Below, piece after piece: positions 1 to 6,046 of a stretch of DNA of 26,211 bases. The DNA comes from a virus. The notes under the pieces are model-generated. The model did not search any database. It saw only the letters and a list, made by a program, of their open reading frames with translations, and was not told the origin of the DNA. The stretch lies in the IMG/VR virus record IMGVR_UViG_3300030838_000043, positions 1-26,211 of that record. The stretch is one strand, 5' to 3'. The position numbers and the translations under genes are program-made. Position 1 is the first letter of the stretch; each line of letters starts with the position of its first letter.

Positions 1-2
1 GC

Positions 3-398
3 ATGGACTGCGCTGCAGCTCGTCTTGGCATCAAGGACAAGCGCCTCGAAAACCAGATCTACGAGACGGCGGGCTGCAAGCCTTTGAGCGACACCGAAAT
101 CTTCGTCCTGGAAAGCGAAACCAAAACAGAACACCTGCCCAACTACATCTGCGCCATGTACGGCGGTGTGTTCGTGCGACTGCCCGAAGCAGGGAAGCTG
201 GATAACGTCGACCTGTACCAGCGCTCGCTGAATGCCTCGGCACAGCGCGGCGCCCTGGATCAGATGGTGGCGACTGCGCTGGAAGACGGCGAGATCGATG
301 CCGCAGAAGCCAAGAAGATCCGCGCTCTGCATGCCAAGTACATGTCGGCCAGCCTTGAGGCTGTAGCTGCGGTGATCGAGCTGCACAAGGCGGGGTAA
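3..398 (+). CDS. YmfL/CII-like phage regulatory protein (5' partial)
   Basis: Resembles the YmfL family of putative phage regulators, which sit in the early rightward operon at the position of lambda cII. The visible part shows a helix-turn-helix-like start (ARLGIKDKRLENQIYE), then a GGVFVRLPE segment, then a helical tail with DGEIDAAEAKKIRAL; this order and spacing match the family as I know it. Family members usually carry roughly 15-25 more residues at the N-terminus, so the first ATG in the window is probably internal and the true start lies upstream. The likely role is DNA binding in the lysis-lysogeny circuit; which operators it binds cannot be read here. It is followed by about 90 bases without a gene and then a 32-aa ORF. 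Confidence 0.72.
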   Translation: MDCAAARLGIKDKRLENQIYETAGCKPLSDTEIFVLESETKTEHLPNYICAMYGGVFVRLPEAGKLDNVDLYQRSLNASAQRGALDQMVATALEDGEIDAAEAKKIRALHAKYMSASLEAVAAVIELHKAG

Positions 399-491
399 GC
401 AATCGCAACACATCGGCGGGGGCCGAAGAGCAACACAGGCGTAGCCGGCACTTAAGCGACTCGCACCAGGAAGACCATCAGGGGAAAGGAA

Positions 492-590
492 ATGGACAGC
501 TACACAACAGGGTGTATGGGGGCATTGAACGCTGAGGGCAGAAGCCCTGCCGGCGGGATTGGTCGCGTCTGCGGAAAAGTAATCGACTGA
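492..590 (+). CDS. Small hypothetical protein (32 aa)
   Basis: A 32-codon ORF starts at an ATG preceded by AGGGG with a 7-base spacer, a good ribosome binding site. The product is glycine-rich with two cysteines (Cys8, Cys27) and a run like RSPAGGIGRVCG. No domain is recognised. It fills most of an otherwise empty stretch between the YmfL-like gene and rha. Support is the ribosome binding site, the strand and its fit in the gap; it could still be a chance ORF in leader RNA. Confidence 0.42.
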   Translation: MDSYTTGCMGALNAEGRSPAGGIGRVCGKVID

Positions 591-606
591 ATCGCAGGCA
601 CAAAAA

Positions 607-627
607 AGCCGACGGAGAAGGTCGGCT
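607..627 (-). terminator. Hairpin with minus-strand U-tract
   Basis: A perfect 7-bp stem, AGCCGAC/GTCGGCT with a 7-base loop, is flanked on its left by six A residues (602-607). Read on the minus strand this is a stem followed by U's, the form of a factor-independent terminator. On the plus strand no U-tract follows. It would stop antisense transcription coming from the rha side, although no minus-strand gene is seen nearby; it could instead be an mRNA structure ahead of rha. Confidence 0.5.
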
Positions 628-656
628 GATTCGCAAAACTAGAGAGGCATGATTAT

Positions 657-1460
657 ATGCAAACCCAATCACATAGCAATACCCCGACCAATGTCGCGAC
701 ACGTTTTGTTAATTCTGAAAACGTGTCGCGTACCACGATGTCCTCCCGCGAGATCGCCAATGTCACCGGCAAGCGTCACGCCAACGTGAAACGCGACATT
801 GCGGCGATGCTGAAGGAGCTGAAATTAGATGTACTCAGTTTTGAGCACATCTATCTGGACGGTCAAAACCGCGAGCAAGTCGAGTACATGCTCGACCGCG
901 AACACACTGACTGCCTACTCACCGGCTACAGCGCTCCGATGCGCATGAAGGTGATTCGCCGCTGGCGCGAGCTTGAACAGCAACAGGGTGCTCGCGAACA
1001 GGTCTTGCTCAATGGCACGAAGGTCGTCGGTGAACTGGCAATCATGGAGTGCTTCACGCGCCTCCTGAAGCCTGCACCATCCAGCCAAATGCTGATGCTC
1101 ACGAAGATCGCCCAGAACAACGGGCTTGATCCGAAGTTTCTCCCCGGCTACGCCGTCGATGCCGCACCAGACGCCACCGGTGGCAGCTCCATGCCAACCA
1201 AGGCCATCACCGCCTTGATCAAAGATCACGGCATCGCAAGCACGGCGGCAGTCTTCAATCGCGCGCTCGCCGCCCACGGCTACCTCAAGACCCAGCAGCG
1301 CAAGAACTCCAAACAGGTGATGGTCGACTTCTGGTCCGTGACTGAAAAGGGCCTCAAGTACGGCAAGAACCTCACCAGCCCCCATTGCCCCCGCGAGACG
1401 CAACCTCACTGGTACGTCGATCGTTTCCTCGAACTGGCCGCACTGGTCGGGAAGGCCTGA
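657..1460 (+). CDS. rha: Rha-family phage regulatory protein
   Basis: 267-aa protein with an N-terminal Rha domain at about residues 28-110 (TMSSREIANVTGKRHANVKRDI, then a DREHTDCLLTGYSAPMRMKVIRRWRELE block). A basic C-terminal region of about 130 residues may be a second DNA-binding module. Rha proteins are phage regulators; in phage P22-like and phi-80-like settings they affect growth in host-factor mutants, but the molecular target is not settled. Start at 657 was chosen because AGAGAGG lies 9 bases upstream; a later ATG at 738, just before the Rha domain, has no ribosome binding site. The first 25 residues, outside the core domain, are encoded by a 36-bp inverted repeat (695-730). The next gene begins 1 base after the stop, so they are probably cotranscribed. 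Confidence 0.85.
   Translation: MQTQSHSNTPTNVATRFVNSENVSRTTMSSREIANVTGKRHANVKRDIAAMLKELKLDVLSFEHIYLDGQNREQVEYMLDREHTDCLLTGYSAPMRMKVIRRWRELEQQQGAREQVLLNGTKVVGELAIMECFTRLLKPAPSSQMLMLTKIAQNNGLDPKFLPGYAVDAAPDATGGSSMPTKAITALIKDHGIASTAAVFNRALAAHGYLKTQQRKNSKQVMVDFWSVTEKGLKYGKNLTSPHCPRETQPHWYVDRFLELAALVGKA
695..730. repeat. 36-bp dyad inside rha 5' end
   Basis: Perfect 13-base arms, CGCGACACGTTTT and AAAACGTGTCGCG, are separated by 10 bases. The outer end forms the self-palindrome TGTCGCGACA at 692-701. The element lies in codons 13-25 of rha, ahead of the Rha domain. A near copy of identical total length occurs at 7309-7344. It may be an operator or a conserved recombination patch; the sequence alone does not decide. 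Confidence 0.85.
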
Positions 1461-1461
1461 T

Positions 1462-2049
1462 ATGCAATACACCGTCACGATCAACCAGGTGAAGGCGCTT
1501 GAGTGGGGGCTGAATTCTCAGCAGGCCCTGCTGTTTGCCTTCGTCTATGGCTGCCCGAGCTGGACCAAGCCAATCAAGACTGATGACGGGATCTTCTTCG
1601 CGCTGAGCAAGGCCAAGATCATTGAGGAGCTGCCGCTGCTCACTGATAAGCCAGACACCGCTTACCGCATGCTGAAGGCCCTGGAAGAGGCTGGTTTGAT
1701 TGAGCTGCGCCCTGAATCATTCCGACTCACCGAAAAAGGCTGTGAGTGGAACCCAAACCGTATGGGCCACGTCACCGCTTATCAACCGCCAGTCCTTCCG
1801 CCTCGGTGCAGGACGAAAAAGAAGCCAATACCTTCTGCTCTGCGCGCGCAGGTATTCGCCCGCGACGGTCACGCCTGTCTACGTTGCGGCTGCTCGGTGC
1901 TGATGCGTTTGAGGGCTGACCACGTCATTCCGGAGAGCCAGGGCGGGGAAGCCTCTTTGGGCAACCTTCAAACTCTGTGCATGTCGTGCAATAGCTGGAA
2001 AGGCGTGCAGGCGATTGATTTTCGCGCCTTCGCAGGAGGTGCGGCATGA
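1462..2049 (+). CDS. Winged-helix protein fused to HNH endonuclease
   Basis: 195 aa. The N-terminal ~100 residues look like a winged-helix module seen in Pseudomonas phage replication-region proteins (QALLFAFVYGCPSW near residues 20-33, then RMLKALEEAGLIEL and a TEKG wing). Residues about 133-182 form an HNH nuclease: zinc pairs Cys139/Cys142 and Cys173/Cys176, the AspHis motif at 153-154, and Asn168 in GNLQTLC. The HNH part should cut DNA with a metal ion; its target is unknown. The start has GGGAAGG upstream, and the stop overlaps the next ATG by four bases (ATGA), so translation is coupled to the replication gene. The fusion of the two modules is unusual, since the winged-helix protein normally lacks a nuclease. 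Confidence 0.8.
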   Translation: MQYTVTINQVKALEWGLNSQQALLFAFVYGCPSWTKPIKTDDGIFFALSKAKIIEELPLLTDKPDTAYRMLKALEEAGLIELRPESFRLTEKGCEWNPNRMGHVTAYQPPVLPPRCRTKKKPIPSALRAQVFARDGHACLRCGCSVLMRLRADHVIPESQGGEASLGNLQTLCMSCNSWKGVQAIDFRAFAGGAA

Positions 2050-2972
2050 GCATGGGCCTTATGGTCGCCGCGATGAAGCTTCGCGTCGGCAATCCTTTGC
2101 GCAAGCTGGTACTGATCAAGCTGGCCGACAACGCCAGCGATGTAGGCGAATGCTGGCCGTCCTATCAGCACATCGCCGACCAGTGCGAGATCAGCAAGCG
2201 CTCTGTCATGAACCACATCACTGCTTTGTGTGAGGCTGGGTTGTTGCGCAAGGAGATCCGAAAGGGTGGTCCGAAGGGCAACTCGTCGAACGTCTACTTC
2301 CTGACCCTTGATGGTGGTGCACCTCCTGCACCAGGGGTAGTGCATAAGATTCACCCGGGTAGTGCAGCAGGTTCACCCCCTAGTGCATCTGCTGCACCAG
2401 GGGGTAGTGCAGCAGATGCACCCAGAACCAGTCACTCTCTTGAACCAGTCATGGAACCGGTCAATGAACCAATTGCACCCCCGGCTTCCGCCGAGGTTGT
2501 GCCGACCCAGTCCCGCAACTTGGTGCTGGTGGTTGATCGCCCCGACGCTCCACGGGTTGAGATTCCCGCCGACATGCCGGGCCCCAAGGACCAGACCTGC
2601 AAAACCTTCAAGGTCTGGGCGAACTACGCCATGGCCTACCGCAAGCGCTACAGCACCTGGCCGGTGTGGAACGCCAAGGTCGGTGGCCAGCTCGGTCAAC
2701 TCGTCGACCGCCTCGGCGCCGATGTCGCCCACCACGTGGCCGCCCACTTCCTGAAAACCAGTGATGCCGCCGTCCTGCGCAAGTGCCACAGCCTCAACGA
2801 GCTGCTGGCCAACGCTGAGAGCTACCACACCCAATGGGTAACCGGTCAGCGCGTCAACGGAACAACCGCCCGCCAGATGGAGCGCACCGAAGCGAATCTG
2901 TCCGCAGCGGAGCAGGCTGCCCAAATGGTCCTGGCCAAGCGCCAGGCAGGAGAGCGCAATGAATACCTCTGA
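2046..2972 (+). CDS. O-like replication initiator with intragenic iterons
   Basis: 308 aa. Residues about 15-85 are a helix-turn-helix domain of the phage replication type (CWPSYQHIADQCEISKRSV, GLLRKEIRKGG, NSSNVYFL). A low-complexity Ala/Pro/Gly/Ser linker follows at about 88-150, and the C-terminal half (TCKTFKVWANYAMAYRKRY onward) is a conserved helical region of Pseudomonas phage replication proteins. By analogy with lambda O it should bind repeats at the origin and recruit a helicase loader. The linker is encoded by five ~21-bp repeats plus a second repeat set (separate entries), just as the lambda origin lies inside the O gene. GCAGGAGG gives a strong ribosome binding site. The 3' end overlaps the next gene by 14 bases. 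Confidence 0.8.
   Translation: MSMGLMVAAMKLRVGNPLRKLVLIKLADNASDVGECWPSYQHIADQCEISKRSVMNHITALCEAGLLRKEIRKGGPKGNSSNVYFLTLDGGAPPAPGVVHKIHPGSAAGSPPSASAAPGGSAADAPRTSHSLEPVMEPVNEPIAPPASAEVVPTQSRNLVLVVDRPDAPRVEIPADMPGPKDQTCKTFKVWANYAMAYRKRYSTWPVWNAKVGGQLGQLVDRLGADVAHHVAAHFLKTSDAAVLRKCHSLNELLANAESYHTQWVTGQRVNGTTARQMERTEANLSAAEQAAQMVLAKRQAGERNEYL
2313..2423 (+). repeat. Five iteron-like repeats (candidate replication origin)
   Basis: Five direct repeats of about 21 bases begin near 2313, 2336, 2358, 2379 and 2403. Each has the form GGTAGTGCA...TGCACCC, with steps of 23, 22, 21 and 24 bases, close to two helical turns. Most units contain the half-palindrome GTGCA..TGCAC. They lie in the linker-coding middle of the replication gene. 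The first and third copies are the most diverged. Direct observation: the repeats and their phasing. Inference: binding sites of the encoded initiator. No strongly AT-rich unwinding element is seen beside them. Confidence 0.7.
2425..2475 (+). repeat. GAACCRGTCA direct repeats beside the iterons
   Basis: GAACCAGTCA at 2425 and 2442, GAACCGGTCA at 2454 and the degenerate GAACCAATTG at 2466 form a second short array immediately downstream of the iterons. They encode a repeated Glu-Pro-Val/Ile motif in the protein. The stretch is less GC-rich than its surroundings. It may be an extra origin element or simply linker coding sequence that has expanded. Confidence 0.6.
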
Positions 2973-3756
2973 AATGAACGACCAGCAGGTTGCGGGCTTG
3001 GCGGCGGCGATCTGTGCCACGGCCGAGGCCATGGGCCAGGAGATGAACCCAGGCACTGCGGCAATGATGGCCGAGGATCTGTGCGCTTACTCGGTGTCTG
3101 TCGTCAAAGCCGCGCTGAAGGCCTGCCGCTTAGAGGTGAAGGGCAAGCTGGCGATGGCTGACATCCTGCAGCGTGTTCAGGCGGCCGACGGTCGCCCGGG
3201 CAAGGACGAGGCCTGGGCCATTGCGATGACCACCAATGACGAATTCGAAACCGTGGTGCTGACCGATGAAATCCAGCTGGCTCTTGCCGCCGCGAAACCT
3301 GTTCTCGACGCTGGCGACAAGGTCGGCGCCCGAATGGCGTTCATCAGCGCATACGAACGGTTCGTGGGGCAGGCCCGAGAAGGCGCGAAACCGGTCAATT
3401 GGCATGTGTCCGTGGGCTTCGACGCGAATCGCCGTATCCAGGCCGTCACCCGAGCAGTGCAGATGCAGCGCATTCCCCAGGAGCGCGGCCAGAAATACCT
3501 TGCCGACCTGAGTATCGAGCCGGTCACCGAGGACGGTCGCGCCCTTGCTGGACTGATCACCGGCGCAGTCACTCGCCCGGCGCCAAAATTGCGCGCAAAG
3601 CTCGCTGCCGTGAAGGAATCGATGCTCGAAATGCAGAAAGCATCGGCGGAGGAGAAAACAGAGCTGCGAATTCAGGCTGCCAACGATTTGGCTGATCGCC
3701 GGGCGCTGCTGATTCAGCAGGCCGAGGAGCTGCAATTGAAGAGGGTCGCGCAATGA
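2959..3756 (+). CDS. Putative replication accessory protein (helicase-loader position)
   Basis: 265 aa, no enzyme motif seen. Residues about 8-75 are helical, and the pattern (AMMAEDLCAYSVSVVKAAL, then MADILQRVQAADGRPGKDEAWA) is like the G39P-type helicase loader/inhibitor fold and like proteins found next to phage initiators. The middle (DEIQLALAAAKPVLDAGDKV) and the charged C-terminal coil (about 210-260) are conserved in Pseudomonas phages to my recollection. Its place directly after the O-like initiator is where lambda has P, so a role in bringing host DnaB to the origin is a reasonable inference. Ribosome binding site GGAGAG; the stop overlaps the next small ORF as ATGA. Confidence 0.6.
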   Translation: MNTSEMNDQQVAGLAAAICATAEAMGQEMNPGTAAMMAEDLCAYSVSVVKAALKACRLEVKGKLAMADILQRVQAADGRPGKDEAWAIAMTTNDEFETVVLTDEIQLALAAAKPVLDAGDKVGARMAFISAYERFVGQAREGAKPVNWHVSVGFDANRRIQAVTRAVQMQRIPQERGQKYLADLSIEPVTEDGRALAGLITGAVTRPAPKLRAKLAAVKESMLEMQKASAEEKTELRIQAANDLADRRALLIQQAEELQLKRVAQ

Positions 3757-3851
3757 TTCCTAAATCAGCAATGACACTGGCCTGCACTCTGGCCGGATTT
3801 TGTATCGGTGTGTTCTGCGTCCTGATCACCGTGGTGGTGAGCCATGGCTGA
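3753..3851 (+). CDS. 32-aa single-pass membrane peptide
   Basis: A 32-codon ORF overlaps the preceding stop (ATGA) and runs 8 bases into the DUF1367 gene. After a short polar start (MIPKSAM) comes an unbroken hydrophobic stretch of about 23 residues containing three or four small/Cys positions, ending with SHG. This is a plausible single transmembrane helix. Double overlap with its neighbours suggests translational coupling, which argues for a real gene. Function unknown. Confidence 0.55.
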   Translation: MIPKSAMTLACTLAGFCIGVFCVLITVVVSHG

Positions 3852-4431
3852 ACTCGCATTGATCCGCACCGCCCAAGGCTTGGTGCCTGCCACCGAGGCT
3901 GATCGCGAACTGGTTCAAAAATGGAAGGCTGGCCAGGTCATTCACGGCAAGTTCACCCGGATGCGCAACGGGAAGTTTCACGGCAAGTTCTTCTCGATGC
4001 TTGATCTGGCCTGGGATTACTGGGAGCCGGTCGGCGGCCTCATCCCGCGCCAGGAAATGCGCGGCATTCAGGGGCTGGCCAAGTTCTTCGAGGCGCAGAG
4101 CGGCAAACCGGGGCAGCTGTCTCACGCGGTCGCGGCTTACGTCGCTGGACTTGAGACTGCCCGCGCCGAACGCTTTCCAGCGGTAGATAAGAGCCGCGAA
4201 GCCTTCCGCGAATGGGTGACGATCGAGGCCGGACACTTTCATCTGGTGCACACGCCGGAAGGTATCCGCAAAGAGGCAAAGTCGATCAGTTGGGCAAATA
4301 TGGACGATACGGCCTTCGAGCCGCTTTACCGCGACGTGTTCAACGCCTGCTGGCGGTTGGTGCTGTCTGCGCACTTTGAAAGTGAGGCTGAGGCGCTATC
4401 TGCTGCTGATCAACTGGGGAGCTATGCATGA
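3844..4431 (+). CDS. DUF1367 family protein
   Basis: 195-aa protein matching the DUF1367 family of phage middle-gene proteins. Features seen are the N-terminal LIRTAQGLVPATEADRELVQKWK, the KFTRMRNGKFHGKFFSMLDLAWDYW segment characteristic of the family, and the GHFHLVHTPEG block near residues 130-140. The biochemical role is unknown. In lambdoid and Pseudomonas phages it lies in the nin-like block next to NinG, as here, so a link to recombination or replication is only contextual. Start at 3844 overlaps the membrane-peptide ORF; the stop overlaps ninG by four bases (ATGA). Confidence 0.85.
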   Translation: MAELALIRTAQGLVPATEADRELVQKWKAGQVIHGKFTRMRNGKFHGKFFSMLDLAWDYWEPVGGLIPRQEMRGIQGLAKFFEAQSGKPGQLSHAVAAYVAGLETARAERFPAVDKSREAFREWVTIEAGHFHLVHTPEGIRKEAKSISWANMDDTAFEPLYRDVFNACWRLVLSAHFESEAEALSAADQLGSYA

Positions 4432-5009
4432 GAGTCGCCGCCAAGCAGCCGCGCCCGAAGAAGTGCAAGAACCCAGCATGCGGTATCAGTTTCCCGCCGC
4501 AGCGCCTCGGTCAGAAGGTATGTAGCCCTCAGTGCGGCCTTGCCATCAAGGACGTGAATCAGGAGAGGGCGCGCAAGTCGTTGGCTCAGATCGAGCGCAA
4601 AGAGATCAAGGTCCGCAAGGAGAAGCTCAAGAGCCGGGCGGATCACCTAAAGGACACACAGATCGCCTTTAACGCGTGGGTTCGCGCCCGGGATGCCGAT
4701 TTGCCGTGCATCAGCTGCGGCCGGCACCACCAGGGCAAATACGACGCAGGGCATTACCGCACTGTGGGCAGCAACCCTGCACTGCGCTTCGAGCCGCTGA
4801 ACTGCCATCGCCAGTGCTCGCCGTGCAACACCCAGCTGTCCGGGAACATAGTGAATTACCGCATCGCGCTGGTGAAGCGGATCGGCGTCGAGGCGGTCGA
4901 TTGGCTGGAAGGTCCGCATGAGCCGAAGAAGTACACCGTCGATGAACTGAAGGCGATGACCGCCGACTACCGAGCAAAAACAAGAGAGCTGAAGGGGAGA
5001 GCAGCGTGA
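4428..5009 (+). CDS. ninG: NinG (Rap-like) recombination protein
   Basis: 193 aa, the normal size for NinG. An N-terminal zinc-binding stretch (CKNPACG ... CSPQCGLA, residues about 13-37) precedes a Lys/Arg/Glu-rich helix (about 44-75). The HNH-like catalytic part follows, with PCISCGR, DAGHYRT, NCHRQCSPCN and the closing NYRIAL. In lambda the homologue Rap/NinG is a structure-specific nuclease that cuts recombination intermediates, including Holliday junctions, during Red recombination. No Red-like recombinase is seen in this window. Ribosome binding site GGGGAG; coupled on both sides by four-base overlaps. Confidence 0.9.
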   Translation: MRVAAKQPRPKKCKNPACGISFPPQRLGQKVCSPQCGLAIKDVNQERARKSLAQIERKEIKVRKEKLKSRADHLKDTQIAFNAWVRARDADLPCISCGRHHQGKYDAGHYRTVGSNPALRFEPLNCHRQCSPCNTQLSGNIVNYRIALVKRIGVEAVDWLEGPHEPKKYTVDELKAMTADYRAKTRELKGRAA

Positions 5010-5344
5010 GCAAAGACAGCGACCGAGTGACGATGGGAGGCCTATGGTTCCTCGCGAATGCCCTTCAGTGGATGAGGGAAATCGGCGAGGGAGGGGCGAC
5101 AGTGGACGTAGAGGATCTTATCCCGGTATCCACCAAATTGGCCTTGCCAGTCTTTACCTTCCTCCATGCATCCATGCTCCGAGCGGAAGATGGCCTGAAC
5201 AGCGCGCGGTTCGGAGCAAACGCTTTTGTAGTCCGAGCAAATCACAAACCAAAGTACGTAATACATGGGACAAGAATCGTGATGCTAAAGGGGCCGCAAG
5301 AATACCTCATGCAAACAGCCTTCGGTCAGGAGAGAGCGGCATGA
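5006..5344 (+). CDS. Hypothetical protein (112 aa)
   Basis: No family recognised. A GTG start overlapping the ninG stop (GTGA) is preceded by GGGGAGAG, and the gene ends in an ATGA overlap with the next gene, so it is translated within the same operon. The product has an amphipathic N-terminal half (LWFLANALQWMREIGEG) and a C-terminal half with alternating hydrophobic residues (NAFVVRANHKPKYVIHG). Its base composition is more AT-rich than ninG, hinting at a separate acquisition. Confidence 0.65.
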   Translation: MSKDSDRVTMGGLWFLANALQWMREIGEGGATVDVEDLIPVSTKLALPVFTFLHASMLRAEDGLNSARFGANAFVVRANHKPKYVIHGTRIVMLKGPQEYLMQTAFGQERAA

Positions 5345-5886
5345 CCTATCGCAACGTGGTATCCGCAGTTGTTCGGGCGCTCGCCGCCGAGACCATCAAC
5401 TCGGCCGGTGGATGTGATTTCGAACCGAAGGTGCAGTGCGCCAAACAGAAGGGGGAGATTGTCGGGAAGGAGGCTGCATTCCTGACTGACTGCTGGGTGT
5501 TCGGTCGGCTACATAAGGGGCTGGAGGCTTCCCAGTGGCGCGCGCTGGTGGCGAAGTTCTCCACGCATACCGACCGCAAGCACGCGGCCATTGCTGAGCT
5601 GACACGCGCGATCCGTTCGCCTGCGCCGGAGCGGTTCCGCCATTGCGCCGTCGTCACTTGGGCGTTGCCGAAGCTGGCAGGCGTGGAAGGGAAGCGCTCG
5701 ACCAATGTGCTGCCGGCAGGTTGGTACGAGATGGACAACTGGACGGATGAGCCGCATCCGATCAAGACCCAGGAACGTTGGCGCCGGGACATTCGCAAGA
5801 GCCTCGAGTCAACAGTTGACGAGGCTTTACAGGCCGCTCAAGAAATTCTCGATCACGAATGCTTAATTGGCACAGAAGCTGCTTGA
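5341..5886 (+). CDS. Hypothetical protein in antiterminator-Q position (181 aa)
   Basis: A longer frame opens at 5044, but the ATG at 5341 overlaps the preceding stop (ATGA) and has GGAGAGAG upstream, so 181 aa is the likely length. No domain is recognised with certainty. The product has Cys near residues 22, 30 and 48, a basic middle (STHTDRKHAA) and WALPKLAG and GWYEMDNWTDE segments. It is the last gene of the early block and lies just before a promoter-terminator pair, exactly where lambdoid phages place the late antiterminator Q. That role is inferred from position only. Its stop codon overlaps the -35 box of the following promoter. Confidence 0.7.
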   Translation: MTYRNVVSAVVRALAAETINSAGGCDFEPKVQCAKQKGEIVGKEAAFLTDCWVFGRLHKGLEASQWRALVAKFSTHTDRKHAAIAELTRAIRSPAPERFRHCAVVTWALPKLAGVEGKRSTNVLPAGWYEMDNWTDEPHPIKTQERWRRDIRKSLESTVDEALQAAQEILDHECLIGTEAA

Positions 5887-5912
5887 CACCAATTGATCCA
5901 ATGAGCCATTAT
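5883..5912 (+). promoter_or_regulatory. Sigma70-like promoter (candidate late promoter)
   Basis: TTGACA at 5883-5888 is a perfect -35 box. CATTAT at 5907-5912 matches four of six -10 positions, with an 18-base spacer. Transcription would start near 5919. The RNA could first fold a bulged stem (5924-5938 with 5946-5956) and then meet terminators from 5963. The layout, promoter-short leader-terminator directly after a Q-position gene, parallels lambda pR'. Confidence 0.6.
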
Positions 5913-5962
5913 CTAGTCATCCTGTCGTACTTGCGCATGTAGGTGATGCAAGCGACAAAAGA

Positions 5963-5988
5963 AACCCGGCCACTGCGTCGGGTTTTTT
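5963..5988. terminator. Factor-independent terminator (bidirectional)
   Basis: The stem AACCCG/CGGGTT (5963-5968 with 5979-5984) has a 10-base loop and is followed by T's to 5988. On the minus strand the same stem is followed by TCTTTT, so it can also end hicAB transcription. About 70 nt would separate the predicted start near 5919 from the end. Confidence 0.8.
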
Positions 5989-6001
5989 ATTGCCCAGAAT
6001 T

Positions 6002-6044
6002 CACCGCTCCCCAGCGGTGTTGGCCGCCACCTGACGGCCTTTTT
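6002..6044 (+). terminator. Second terminator with preceding hairpin
   Basis: A 7-bp hairpin CACCGCT/AGCGGTG (6002-6019, CCCC loop) is followed by the stem GGCCG/CGGCC (6022-6039) and five T's (6040-6044). Together with the terminator at 5963 this makes three hairpins in about 80 bases between convergent genes. Confidence 0.7.
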
Positions 6045-6046
6045 AT

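Noticed and set aside
2373-3056. 227-codon minus-strand frame over the replication gene
   Set aside because: No ribosome binding site, no motif, and it runs across two well-supported plus-strand genes.
5044-5340. N-terminal extension of the 181-aa gene
   Set aside because: The extension overlaps the whole 112-aa gene in another frame; the ATG at 5341 has a good ribosome binding site and an ATGA overlap.
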